Positions 32,906 through 43,431 of a stretch of 64,000 bases of DNA are shown piece by piece. Source of the stretch: Coenobita brevimanus. Taxonomy: Eukaryota; Arthropoda; Malacostraca; Decapoda; Coenobitidae. The notes beneath the pieces are model-generated. The model was not told where the DNA came from, ran no database searches, and was given only the letters and a program-made list of their open reading frames with translations. Position 1 is the stretch's first letter. Each line of letters opens with the position of its first letter. The stretch spans positions 9,134,740 to 9,198,739 of the forward strand of contig CM064658.1 of the NCBI GenBank assembly GCA_032717465.1, given 5' to 3'. Position numbers and translations under genes: made by a program.

Positions 32906-33232
32906 TGGATCGGTAGAGAGGCGGCCTGCAGTCCTATGGACCCAGGATTGAATCCCGGCTGGGGCAGGGAACAGTTTAAGGATTTGAATTTCCCAAAAGC
33001 AGGCTTTCCTGATCTACCAAATGACCCGCCGACATGTCGAAAAAATACCCCCGCTAATACCAGTCCTGTATGAGACAGCCCTAGCATGTATTCAATATGG
33101 ACGGTGGGTGTTAGCGCCGAAGTGGTGACATGCAGTGGTATAGGAGGACTACTGGGCCTTGGGATAGGTCACTGCTCCCGAGATATAGGCCCTGAAGCCT
33201 TTGCCCAGAGTCGGACACGTAAAAAAAAAAAA
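32906..33232 (+). mobile_element. SINE-1 copy 3, 5'-truncated
   Basis: Starts inside the A box (GGATCGGTAGAGAGGCGG), B-box-like GGATTGAATCCC, body, poly-A of 12. It lacks about the first 12 bases of the tRNA head. Confidence 0.85.
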
Positions 33233-33790
33233 GCCTTCATCCGAGAAACCTCTTCCAAGTTAGATAAAACTGTCTAGTAACAACAGTTGTTGCTATTGAG
33301 TAACCTTAGTCTGGCTAGCTGAGCAGACCCATCAACTGCAGGCAAGCAACTGCCTCTGCAGGGCCATCCTGTGCAGTGAACTGATGTTCCTATGTGGCAG
33401 ACAGCACCTCACTGTGGTGAGGTACAGGAAAGATTGTGAAGGTTTGGTTCCCTGATGGACACCTCATTTGCATCTCTCCTTTCAGTTAACAGGAGCGCCA
33501 TTCATACCATAGTAGGCTTCACATCACCCCAGCAAGAATAAACTAAACTGGATGTACATGAATTCAAATGATTAATCTATGCACTTTATCAAGAAAGCTT
33601 CCTTACCAAGTGACTGCTGTTGTTTTTTTGTTTAAAGTTCCTTTTTTTTTTTTTTTTTTTTATGGCATATGCATACGGAATGTACCTGAAAAATTACTGG
33701 AAAATATAATCATATATTTAGTTCACTTGAAAATACCCTCATACTGTATTAAAATTCAGTATTGGGTTTCATCCATCCACTTTTAGGAAC
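33233..33790. other. No gene; part of a dispersed repeat shared with 40750-40940
   Basis: The reverse complement of 33296-33460 resembles 40750-40940 (GTACCTCACCACAGTGAGGTGC; CAGAGGCAGTTGC). A poly-T lies at 33642-33660. Confidence 0.45.
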
Positions 33791-33794
33791 TATA

Positions 33795-34010
33795 TCACTG
33801 AATGCTGAAGAAGGATGCCTTCATGTAGTGGCAGCAATCCATCTAGGCACCTCAAATGCTTGGTTGTACAAATGTCCTTGAACTACTTCTCTACTCCCGA
33901 AGAGGAGGAGGGTAGAGACTGCAAAAGGGTAAACTGAGCCAGCAGTTATACCGGGTCATGTTTCAGATGAGCCTTGGGTCACAGCATTACAAAAATCAAG
34001 ACTTAGTTCA
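33795..34010 (+). repeat. Dispersed repeat F copy
   Basis: Contains AGGATGCCTTCATGTAGTGG, TGTACAAATGTCCTTGAAC and CAGATGAGCCTTGGGTCACA; diverged from the 38311 copy. Confidence 0.6.
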
Positions 34011-35221
34011 TCCAGTTATTAAAAAAATAAATAAGTTTTATTGTTGTTTTGTGCCCCCAAGCTCATACAAAACTGATGGACTGCAGGATCGTACTGCTTT
34101 ACTCCAGCTGTCCACCATACTCCTTTGGAGGGGGAGGATAGGGCAGTAGTTGAGGGATGTTTATATGACCAAAGAATGGAGCCACCTGGTCATATTGGTG
34201 CTACCACATGACAGGGTCTCTCCAGAAGCAAATAAAAATGTTAAAGTAAACAATATTTTTTGAGTAAGTGTACTACTCTCAAATGATAAATGACATACCT
34301 TTAGTTACATGCACAGTACTTTCCAAAATATAAAAGAACAATAAGAACCTAGTGTCAAAATCCAGCACGTAGCCAGATCGTCGGCTACAGGTTGCGTATG
34401 CTGGGCAGGGCACGAACACTGATGCAGCGTGTTTGAAGAAATGTCTTAACGGAAGAAGTATATCATAATTACAGACGGGACTACTGGGGGGGAAGGGGGA
34501 AGGCTGTCACAAAAGACTTTGTAACTTCTTTGTAGTGATGTTTTATATATATTAGACTTGTGGACGAGCGGTTGTTATACGTGAGTAGTATGTAAGTAGA
34601 TAATCTTCGTTCCCATTTGTCATGCAATGACAGGAGAGGTAAAGAATAGTAAGGGACTATTTTTATTTGTCTTGGAAATATTAACAAAGTCTCTCACACA
34701 CGAGTGAAGTATAGAGTCCCGCTAGCTACCTCCCTGTCTCGCTCACTTTCTCTCTCTTCCATGTTGCTAAGCCCTTCTCCCTACTACCTGCCGATTCTAT
34801 CGCCTGTCTCCTTCTGCCTCTGATTCCTAAATTCTGGTGAAACAGGGGTCGTGTCACGTGTGTTACACTGTTGTTGGAAAGTTCTAGAAGCCTGTGTGTG
34901 AGTATGTGTGTATGTGTGTGTATGGTCACGAGGCGCTGTCGTGTGCCTATAAAGCAGTCCTTGAGTTAAAAGTGTGTAAGCATGTTTAGCATTGCTCGAT
35001 TCTCGCAGACACAATACCTTCTCATCATCTGACTTCCTGCTTCTATCTGTCTCTTTATCTATCTATTTATCTATTTATCTATTATGATTTGTAATTATAA
35101 TATGGAGTCCTAACAAGGCAACCTTTTGCTGTTACCAATGAACCTTGTACATGTATTTTATTCTATCTGTAAATTATTCTCCGACTTAGGGAAGACAAAG
35201 TACAGTATCTTTGTATCTACT
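34011..35221. other. No gene seen; TG-rich and TCTA-rich microsatellites
   Basis: TG-rich tract near 34888-34925 and a TCTA/TTTA run near 35046-35083. Nothing else supported. Confidence 0.45.
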
Positions 35222-35385
35222 GACCCATCGACAGCCAGACACCTGAATCCTGGCAGGGGTGGCTACAAACAGTCTCCATGTCATCTTGTCCTCCATTATC
35301 AGGCTGCCCTCTTAAACTCACAACTCATGCACCTCTCTACCCCAACCCTCCATCTCATCCTTAGTCTCTCCTTTCTCTCTTGGTA
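35222..35385 (-). mobile_element. LINE-A 3' end fragment
   Basis: Minus-strand match to the LINE-A C-terminus and 3' end, with the TCTATC-type tail upstream in the given strand. Confidence 0.65.
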
Positions 35386-36507
35386 GAATATGCAGTGATA
35401 TGAATCTAGTCTATGAGAATTACAGTACTGTCATTTTATATTAAGAAAGGCCAAGCAAATCTGACAGATGTAGGAATAAAAGAATTGCTCGTGCCACTAC
35501 AGCCCTTCTTATTTTCTAGTATCTCTTCATATGGTGCTTTTATTATATATCAGTATGTTATATCAGTGTTGAAACTGCTAACAAATGAGGCATACACAAG
35601 AAATGTGTACTGAGCAAAATAAATTACTAAAGCAGAGGTACTACAAAGCATCCTAAGCTAATGAGACTAAAGCACATATTCTCATCAGTTAGGGGAGCTC
35701 ACTAACACCTATTCCTAAGCAGTTTATACTGCTTATTACACCTTGGCATCCTGTATTACCTGAATTCCTCTAATGCCACCATACTTTGCATAAATAACAT
35801 AAAAAATTATATTATCCAGACATATCCAAAAATAAACTGCTAGGGAAGAGGTGTTAGGAAGCCTCCTTAACCAAAGAGCATGCGGACTTAAGACCTTACA
35901 TCCTCACATATACCGGTATAATAACATCATCGTCCTACGCAAAATACATATCATCCTCATCACCATCCCACACAAAATATATGATCATCAGCAAAACCTC
36001 ACATACAAAACACAACTCCCTGAAGCCACTTAGAATATGACCCTTACTCATCACAAAAACTGATGCCACGCTTCCTGTTGACCCCCTGATGCTGGTTTAC
36101 GTCTGGGACCTTGTGGTTGAAAGGCACCGGTTCACATCTGAGGATGTTTTCTTATTTCACGGACATGTTTGAACTTTCAAGTGCACCAGACTCACTGAGA
36201 GTGGTGTGCCTGGGGGTGCGGGGAGTGGCTAGCTGGGACACAAGAGGGGGGAGGGGGGGGGAGAGGTGCCTGGAGGGACAGAGTACACGAGTGCTGACTG
36301 CGGTCAGCCACTCACGCACCAGTAGAGATATACTTCAGCAAAGGGTAGTCACACACGTTTTTTGCGTGTTTATTTCATTTGCGATTGATCTCATAAAAAA
36401 AAAAAAAATCCAAATTCCTAAAATAAGCCTGGCTGTGGGAAAGAGATAGGGTGCATGAAGCCCGGCATAAGGAGGCTTAAGGAATCCCTGTACTGGGGTT
36501 GGGGGGG
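35386..36507. other. No gene seen
   Basis: AT-rich sequence, then a short G-rich stretch (36240-36262) and a poly-A at 36395-36408. The 35695-35755 block resembles 12505-12550 and 20880-20935. Confidence 0.4.
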
Positions 36508-36668
36508 GCGCGGTAGCACAGTGGTAGCGCGCTGGACTCGTAATCGGGGGATTGCGAGTTCGAGCCTCGCCCGGGCTGCCGTGCCGGGAGTGGTAGCTCG
36601 CTCCTGTAACCCTAGCGGGGCTATATAGTCCAATACAGGGCTTAGCTCGGGGGAACTCCATTTTTCCC
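36508..36668 (+). mobile_element. tRNA-Thr(CGU)-derived SINE
   Basis: GCGGTAGCACAGTGGTAGCG (A box), an anticodon-loop region CTCGTAA, and GCGAGTTCGAGCCTCGCC (T arm with B box) form a near-complete tRNA-like head closest to tRNA-Thr(CGU). A ~90-bp body follows. The acceptor stem does not close, so it is not a tRNA gene. Confidence 0.75.
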
Positions 36669-37439
36669 ATTTGTACTGGGGTTGGCCATGGTGCAGCTGA
36701 AGTTTTCTATGGACTGGAAGCTAAACCAAGTGCTAAAACCAGCTAGTTACTTCCCAACAGTTGCTGGAAGGTATTGGGTAAAAAAATATTTGACATGGGT
36801 AATAAGACTTGTAACAATGTGAGTCTCAGTGTGGACTTTGACTACGTGCAGATACTCAGAGAAAAATATCACCAAGTGACTGTGCTTGTGGCTGCATGTT
36901 TCCTGACTAAGAGTGATGACTGTGTGGCTGGTTACCAAGCCTGAAGCCACATGTCACTCACATGGTAGTACTGTACCTCCCAGGGTTGGTGGTAGCCACT
37001 CGTCTTTGACCCTTAGACAACAAAAATTAATAAAGTGCAAAGAAAAAAACAACTGTATTCATAAACTATGCAAATATAAGCTGGCTTACAAAAGACTAGG
37101 AAACTATAGTACAGCAGAGTATCCCAAAAGTGGATCACATATTATCCAAATTCACCACCACCACCGTCATCATCATCATCACCATTCAAACCTCTTCTCC
37201 CACTTATGGATGGGGTAAAAAAACAAAAAGGCCTCAATGAAATATACCAGATAAAATTATTCTTATGTACTTAAATATTACAATCTGTAATCCAAAAATA
37301 TATTTCATACATTAATTTTCTTGACCTGGAATTCTGATTTGAAAAACTCTGTTGTATACTACTGTATATGTAAAATGAATTTCCTACATGACCTCATCAA
37401 CCATGAGACATCTCTCAGTTTATTTACACTGCCACTATG
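36669..37439. other. No gene seen
   Basis: Includes a CAT-run repeat near 37140-37215 related to the GAT-tailed repeat at 17240. The rest is unassigned. Confidence 0.4.
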
Positions 37440-37640
37440 GATGGTTCATTTTCACCTGACAAATAATCCCTAACCCCCGTCAGCTCAGACGATGGCCAAG
37501 TTGTCTGACTGGAGGATATATCTGACCAGTAACCAAGGAGATTTATTCCTATCACACACAACAATGGCTCATTGAATTTCATGCAACCATGACTTAGAAT
37601 TCAAGCTGTAGGAATGGCCCAGTTCTGTCACGTGAAAATA
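37440..37640 (-). repeat. Dispersed repeat G copy
   Basis: Minus-strand match to the 25400-25880 units (AACCAAGGAGATTTATTCC; GAATTTCATGCAACCATGAC on the plus strand). Confidence 0.6.
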
Positions 37641-37713
37641 ACTGACTATATATGATTGTGTTTAACTGCTGGTCCTGCCGAGGGATGCCTGCAAGAGGCA
37701 GCACTGATATTAA

Positions 37714-38049
37714 GGGGAGGCTGTGGCTCAATCGGTAAAGAGGTGGCCTGCAGTCCTAACGGGCCCAGGTTCGAATCCCGGCTGGGGCAGGGAACAGTTT
37801 AAGGATTTGAATTTCATTAAATCAGGCTTTACTGATCTACCGGAAGATCCGCCAACATGTCGTAAAAATACCTCCGCTAATACCAATACACCAGTCCTGT
37901 ATGAGACAGCCCTAGCATGTATTCAATATGGACTGTGGGTGTTAGCGCCGAAGTGGTGACATGTAGAGGTGTATGGTATGTAGGAGGACTGCTGGGCCTT
38001 GATAGCAGGCTGTGAAGCCTATGCCCAGAGTCGGACACATAAAAAAAAA
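37714..38049 (+). mobile_element. SINE-1 copy 4, full-length
   Basis: GGGGAGGCTGTGGCTCAATC, B-box-like GGTTCGAATCCC, complete body and a poly-A of 9. Confidence 0.9.
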
Positions 38050-38059
38050 TAATAATAAC

Positions 38060-38307
38060 TATAGCCGCGGCGCACAACCCTGAGGTTGTCATTATCGTAC
38101 CCTGGCAACCTACCATTCAGAAGTGCATCCAATTTCGTATCATACACGAATCATATTATTATTCACGAGTATTATTATACACGAACATACTATACATGAA
38201 TCACATGCGTCTCACAGTAGGCCTATACATGAAATCGGATGCACTGTTCAGGGGTAGGCTGCCAGGGCACGATAATAACAACGTCAGAGTCGCGCGTCGC
38301 GGCTTTG
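38060..38307. mobile_element. Foldback element with ~78-bp inverted arms
   Basis: The left arm starts TATAGCCGCGGCGCAC and ends near AAGTGCATCCAATTTCG. The right arm is its inverse complement, with ATGAAATCGGATGCACT and ending GCGTCGCGGCTTT. The loop is an ATTATT/ACACGAA-rich ~90 bp. It lies between SINE-1 copy 4 and repeat F. Confidence 0.8.
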
Positions 38308-38310
38308 CCA

Positions 38311-38450
38311 ATGAGCTGCCTGGTTATACAAATATCCCTTAACTCTTATCCCCCTGAAAGGAGAATGGTGGACTGCATATGAGGGACACTTTCAACCTGC
38401 AGTCCACTGGGTTCATACTCAAATGAACCTGAGACTACAGTCACTACAAT
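38311..38450 (+). repeat. Dispersed repeat F copy with the intact piggyBac target site
   Basis: GGTTATACAAATATCCC-TTAA-CTCTTATCCCC, then ACTGCATATGAGGGACAC and CCTGCAGTCCACTGGG. It shows the pre-insertion state of the 21655/25089 site. Confidence 0.75.
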
Positions 38451-38500
38451 ACTACTCTATTCAAATGTCTTAGGGAATGGATTAACTTTGGCAATTTTAA

Positions 38501-38577
38501 CCTCTCCAGTTCAAAAAGTATCTCAAAAGTTGAATAAAATCATCCACAGGTATCAAAATGTCCTTAAGTTGATGTGG
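38501..38577. mobile_element. TTAA-flanked mini-element, 77 bp
   Basis: TTAA at 38497-38500 and 38578-38581; left end CCTCTCCAG. The right end is poorly matched. Confidence 0.4.
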
Positions 38578-38989
38578 TTAAAAAGGTACATGCATATATA
38601 AACTAAAACCAGTCTTACAGGGAAAAAAAAAAAAAAAAAAAAGCACTAACTGAAAAATCACAGTACAGTAAACCGTAACCACCATCCTAACCCAAAATCC
38701 CATCAATGAATGGGATAGGTACAGTAAATAATCATCATCTAATCTTAATAATAATAATAATCACCACCATCTTTATCATCCGGAACTCCTTTCCCACCCT
38801 AGGGCAGGGTGAGGAGTAACACGTCCAGATACCCATCCAATGAGCCACACTTCCATTCCATTCAAGCCCCGGAATCCTGGCTCCATCTGATAATAATAAT
38901 AATAATAATAATACAGAAATCAGTCCCATAATAGCAACTTTGAAATGTACGGGTCCAAGTCTAAGTTTCATTCACTCATTCATCATCTA

Positions 38990-39425
38990 ATCCAGTGTTG
39001 CCCCACGAGGAGTGTAGGAGCCTGGGGCTAAGCAAGTTGGTTCTGACATTTAAGATGAGAGTGACCAGCCTCACTCATCCCTGAGTGGCATTATGTGACC
39101 AATAAATCCCAACAACTCCTTAGATATAAACTTCACTGGCTCAATCCGATTGGAGTGCCTTCATTACCCACTAAAGCACCAGGTGCCATTATTTGGTTAT
39201 TTGGTTACCACCCAGTGTAGTAAATGGTTTCCTGGTGTACAGGAAACTGTTTGGCCTGTCAGTGTAGAGTGATTCATAGAAAGAAGGAAGAGGACAGAAT
39301 GATGGAAAGAGAGACAGAAGAGGAAGGATGGAAAGTAGGAAGGAAGAGAGGAAAGGGCAGGCACCCAAGAGCAGCACTACATAGAGTGAGTGGTTGGTAA
39401 GCACTCCCACCAACCACCAGGATAC
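38990..39425 (-). mobile_element. SINE-2 copy
   Basis: Minus-strand order as in 31085-31810 but without the minisatellite expansion. The hairpin is near 39224-39254 and the tRNA-like TGCTTTAGTGGGTAATG near 39170. Confidence 0.75.
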
Positions 39426-39729
39426 TGACTTATAATATATTCAAGGGTAAACTATCAACTGACACCCCTTAGTTGCATTTAATATGGTACAGTAGTCAGT
39501 GAAGTCACGCAGACAGTGAAAGAGCAAGTACAGTATATCAACTCAGTCACACTTCTACTTCAGGTGGGCAAGTCATGAGCATTACATAATACTGTACATA
39601 TAAACACGCAAGCCAATCCACTATTATCCCTATGAAGTGTAAGGGGCTGAGATTAAGCTTTTAAATATCGGAACATTTAAGGGGTGAAGTGAAATATGCC
39701 CCCTAATACAGTGCTGCCTTTGGGTGACC

Positions 39730-40000
39730 CTGCACAGAGTGAGAAGCCAAAGAGTTTCCTGTAACCCAGGAAATCATTTATTACACTGGGTGGTAACCAT
39801 ATAACTAAAAAACACCTGATGGTTTAGTGAGTTTTGGCACTCCAGCTGGACTCAGCATGTAAGGGTTTATACCCATGGGATGGTTAGGGTTTACTGCTCA
39901 CATACCGCCACATGGGTGAGTGAGGCTGGTCACCCTCACCTTCAATGTCTGGACTTAGCAGTCTAGCCCCAGGCTCCTATACTCCTGATGGGACACAAAT
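39730..40000 (+). mobile_element. SINE-2 copy
   Basis: Hairpin TTTCCTGTAACCCAGGAAA, GGGTGGTAACCATATAAC, tRNA-like TGATGGTTTAGTGAG, B-box-like GGGTTTATACCC, and a body with GAGGCTGGTCACCCTCACC. Confidence 0.75.
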
Positions 40001-40127
40001 GGACTGAATAGCAGAGAGGTAGATACAACAGGTAGTATAAATTAGTCACAGCTTAGTGACCTGTTAACTCTTATCACCAGACAATGTGAAAAAAAGTTAT
40101 GTGAAATGTGGCTGAGTCTTCTATGCA

Positions 40128-40345
40128 ACAGTCAATTTGTTTTGACCTGACAAAGACCTAAGGCCTCTTTGCAGCTCAGCGGATAGCCAGTTGTTGTCAG
40201 ATTGAAGGATAAATTAGTCTGGTAACCAAGAAGACCCATTCCTACCTCACAACTAAGGCTCACCATATTTCACACAACTATGACTTTGTACAGTACAGTA
40301 TTCAGGTTATGGTTCAGTTCCGTAAGATGAAAACAAACCAGCTTA
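40128..40345 (-). repeat. Dispersed repeat G copy
   Basis: Plus-strand GGTAACCAAGAAGACCCATTCC and TTTCACACAACTATGAC match the inverse of the 25400 units. Confidence 0.55.
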
Positions 40346-40954
40346 ACCTCAAAATTATCTCCAATGCCCACATTTGAGATAAAGTATATATAGACAAATT
40401 CACCTTCAATTTTTTGTATCATGGTTAAAACTAAATAATGAGATCCTCAAACATCTATTGTCATAATGAGACTTCTGTGTCAAGAGCATGAATCCTGAGA
40501 TCCTGAAACATCTACTTGGTTATTGAGATTATTGTTCATTGATCTACATCAAAATCTTTGGCAGGGAGATTTGTCAGATACTTCCTGCTTCCATCATCAC
40601 AGTCAGGAGACTGAAGGAAACAAACTACAGTCAATCTACATTATACATCAGGGACGTTTCCAAATATAACATAGACGAGAAGCCAACACACGGTGACGCT
40701 GTGTAGGCTACCATGGGTGGAGTGAAGCAACTGTGGAATTTACTCAGGAGCCACACCAGCTCATTTCCCTGTACCTAACCATGGGGAAGGACGCAGGTCT
40801 GACCCTGGTGAGGTGCTGTCTAGCCCAAGGGAGTACTGTATCCCCACACAGTATTAAGTGCTGTACTGTGCTGTACGTGTAGAACGGCTCCACAGAAGCA
40901 GTTGCCTACCTGTGGTCAATGGCTGAGAGGGTGCAGCTCTATGGACAAGTAGCT
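40346..40954. other. No gene; dispersed repeat shared with 33296-33460
   Basis: The 40750-40940 block is related to the inverse of 33296-33460; the rest is unassigned. Confidence 0.4.
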
Positions 40955-41060
40955 GATATATTTATCTATCAATTCTCAGACGCCATAATCCTTTAAAGGA
41001 TGGCCACAGACAAATAGCCTCCACATCACTCTGTCCTCTGCCATTTGGCTGCATTGAGAT
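40955..41060 (-). mobile_element. LINE-A 3' end fragment
   Basis: Minus-strand LINE-A terminus with a TATCTATC-type tail at 40965; only ~100 bp is kept. Confidence 0.6.
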
Positions 41061-41299
41061 ATGTGATATAATGTGCAAAGGGAATCTGGGCCAAGTTAAG
41101 GTGAAAAGAGTGTAGTTAGTGTATACCTGTATCATAATTTGTGCCTTTCATGAATTACATCACAGAAATAAAACCAAGAAAAATAAAAACCAACAGGATA
41201 AAAGTATAAACAGCAGCAATTTTTCAGGCAAGATAAACTCAGACTTGACAGAATAAATGTAGATACATTTAGTCTCTGTCTACCTATACTGCCTTTTTT

Positions 41300-41321
41300 G
41301 AGAGAGAGAGAGAGAGAGAGA
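41300..41321. repeat. GA dinucleotide microsatellite
   Basis: Eleven GA units. Similar GA/CT runs occur at 54881-54907 and 56552-56589. Confidence 0.9.
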
Positions 41322-41404
41322 ATTCCAATACATCACAGTTGTTCACTCAAAACACAAAAAGACAAACAAAGCATGTAAACAGAATAATACCCATCTGACC
41401 CAAC

Positions 41405-41560
41405 CAGTGGTCAGGGATGCACCCGTACACTGTCACCAATATAATGAAACAATCATCCCTCTACTCTCCCAGTGCACCAAAAAGAGGATGGTGAACTGCA
41501 GGAGGGTATCTTCAGCCTGCAGTCCACTAGGTTCACATTCAGATGACATTGGGGCATCAA
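41405..41560 (+). repeat. Dispersed repeat F copy
   Basis: GGTGAACTGCAGGAGGGTAT and CCTGCAGTCCACTAGGTTCA. Confidence 0.6.
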
Positions 41561-41804
41561 CAACACCACCAATCCTACCAGCCAAAAGCTTAATAAACAT
41601 GCTGAATATCCCTTTATGGACATACTCGGGCATATAATACTGAGAGAAGTGTTGACAGTCAAAAGGTTCAAACAACAGCTATATGAGATGAATTTCCCAC
41701 ATTTGGCATCAGTACAGCATACTGCCACTAAAATGCTATAGCTAAATATATTCTCACTATATAACTTCCCTCTCAGCACAACCTTATATGAAGCTGCGAG
41801 TCAT

Positions 41805-41873
41805 TTAGTATTGTTTGATGCCCACAATCTCCCGCAACATCCTCAGTTCCATATCACTTGCATCAGCTGGGAT
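41805..41873 (-). CDS. Candidate 3'-terminal coding exon of an unidentified host gene
   Basis: Minus strand: branch-point-like GCTAATGAC, pyrimidine-rich tract and acceptor CTCTATTGACAG, then 22 codons, including ADASDMELRMLREIVGIKQY, and TAA. The amphipathic, low-bias composition looks like a real protein end. I do not recognise the family. No upstream exon was found with confidence; the minus-strand exon at 51649 could belong to the same or another gene. Confidence 0.4.
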   Translation of the reverse strand: MPADASDMELRMLREIVGIKQY

Positions 41874-42065
41874 CTGTCAATAGAGAGGTGTCATTAGCCT
41901 CTCTTATGGTTGTTACTGTTATGAGACCAGGCTAATCTGGACAGGACTAGTCTGGCACTCCAAGATACCTGTTGTTGAAGTTATGTTGAAGACCTGTGTT
42001 GTGATGCATGAAGTGAGGGCCTAGGAGACATCTTGGGACCTAGATGACAGGGAATATTAAGGCCC

Positions 42066-43005
42066 CTGACCCATTAGCCATCTATCTATCCATTGCCAGA
42101 CGCCTTAATCCCGTAATGGGTGGCCACAAACAAATCGCTGCCATGTCACCCTGTCCCCTGCCATTTCTCTGCCCTGCTCCCAGCTCACACCCTCCTCTCT
42201 CATATACCTCTCTACTCCAACTCTCCATCTCATCCTTGGCCTCCCCCTCCCTCTCCCCCCTTCACCTCACTCACATACACTCTCCTCATCAGTCTCTCAT
42301 TCTCCATCCTCTCCACATGCTCAAACCACCCTGATGTGTTTCTCCTAACGCTTTTTATCACATCCACATCCACACCACAACGCTCCTTCACATCTTCATT
42401 TGTCAGCCTGTCTCTCCATGTGACTCCACATGCTCCTCTTAAATAACTCATTTCCATTGCTCTCACTCTTGACTTGTGTCCCTCCAACAAGGTCCAAGCT
42501 TCAATTCCGTACGTTAGAGTTGGCATCACAATATTGTCATTCAGTAACTTTTTCACTTCCATGCTCACTTCTCTGTTTCGTATCACTGCTTTCAAAGAAC
42601 GAACAACTTTTCTTCCTTGTTATACCCTTTGAAGCACTTCACCCTCTAAACTTTCATCCTTACTCATCACACTACCCAACTACTTAAACGCACTCACATT
42701 TTCAAATTTCCTTCTTATCCAATCTCGCTGTACATTCAGTGACTTCTCACAAAGACCATAACTTTATTCTTCCCTACATTCATCTTTCGATTCCGTTTCT
42801 TACACCCCCCCCCAAAATCATTCAGCAAGCCTTGCAACTCCCCTGGTCTTCATTAACAACACAGTATCATCTGCAAACAACAGTACAGGGAGTTTCCACA
42901 TACTGCCCACTCTCATTAGGGCTGCTCCAACATCCACTGCCCTACCTTGTATCTCTTTTATAACCCCATCCATATACACATTGAACAACCATGGAGATGT
43001 TGCAG
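42066..43005 (-). pseudogene. LINE-A copy: RT C-terminal half and 3' end
   Basis: Minus strand from RT domain B/C (VYMDGVIKE, LFADDTVL region, damaged) through SKVMVFER-like, TLTYGIEAWTLLEG and RLTNEDVKERCGV to the C-terminus and the TATCTATC tail at 42082. It keeps Trp where the 1-8548 array has a stop, so it is not derived from that array. 5'-truncated at about 43005, with frameshifts at 42620-42720 and a C-run at 42806. Confidence 0.8.
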
Positions 43006-43431
43006 TTATAACCTGAAATTAGTCAGAGCTGGTTTAAACAAGTCAAAACCAATGTACTAGTGTACAACTAATATTACCTAAGCATAACTAGTTGCACCTA
43101 AGGATGTTGGGGAAAACCCAAAATGTCAAGATTAAAAAGGTTAAACCTAGCTTTAGCTGAACGTTTTACTCAAAACTAGTTTCAGCAACAGCTTTGGATG
43201 ACGAAACTAGATGTACCAAATCACCACAATGAACAGAGGTAAAAACAAAGATATTTAAATTTTGCAAACCTTTAATAACATACGTAAAAATAATATACAT
43301 TGCCAGAATTCTTTACTTTATTAAAACCGATAATTACACCTTCAATATACTAATACCTTTAAGTTCCACTGCAACGACTCATGCTAAGTAAAAATACATG
43401 TAGTCAAAAATACTGAGAAAAATAAACTGCA

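Noticed and set aside
36508..36580. Possible functional tRNA-Thr gene
   Set aside because: Acceptor stem does not pair and a SINE body follows; no terminator T run at the expected place.
40711..40776. Short frame MGGVKQLWNLLRSHT with a good Kozak context
   Set aside because: Stops after 21 codons with no donor in place and lies next to a dispersed repeat block; coincidence is the simpler reading.
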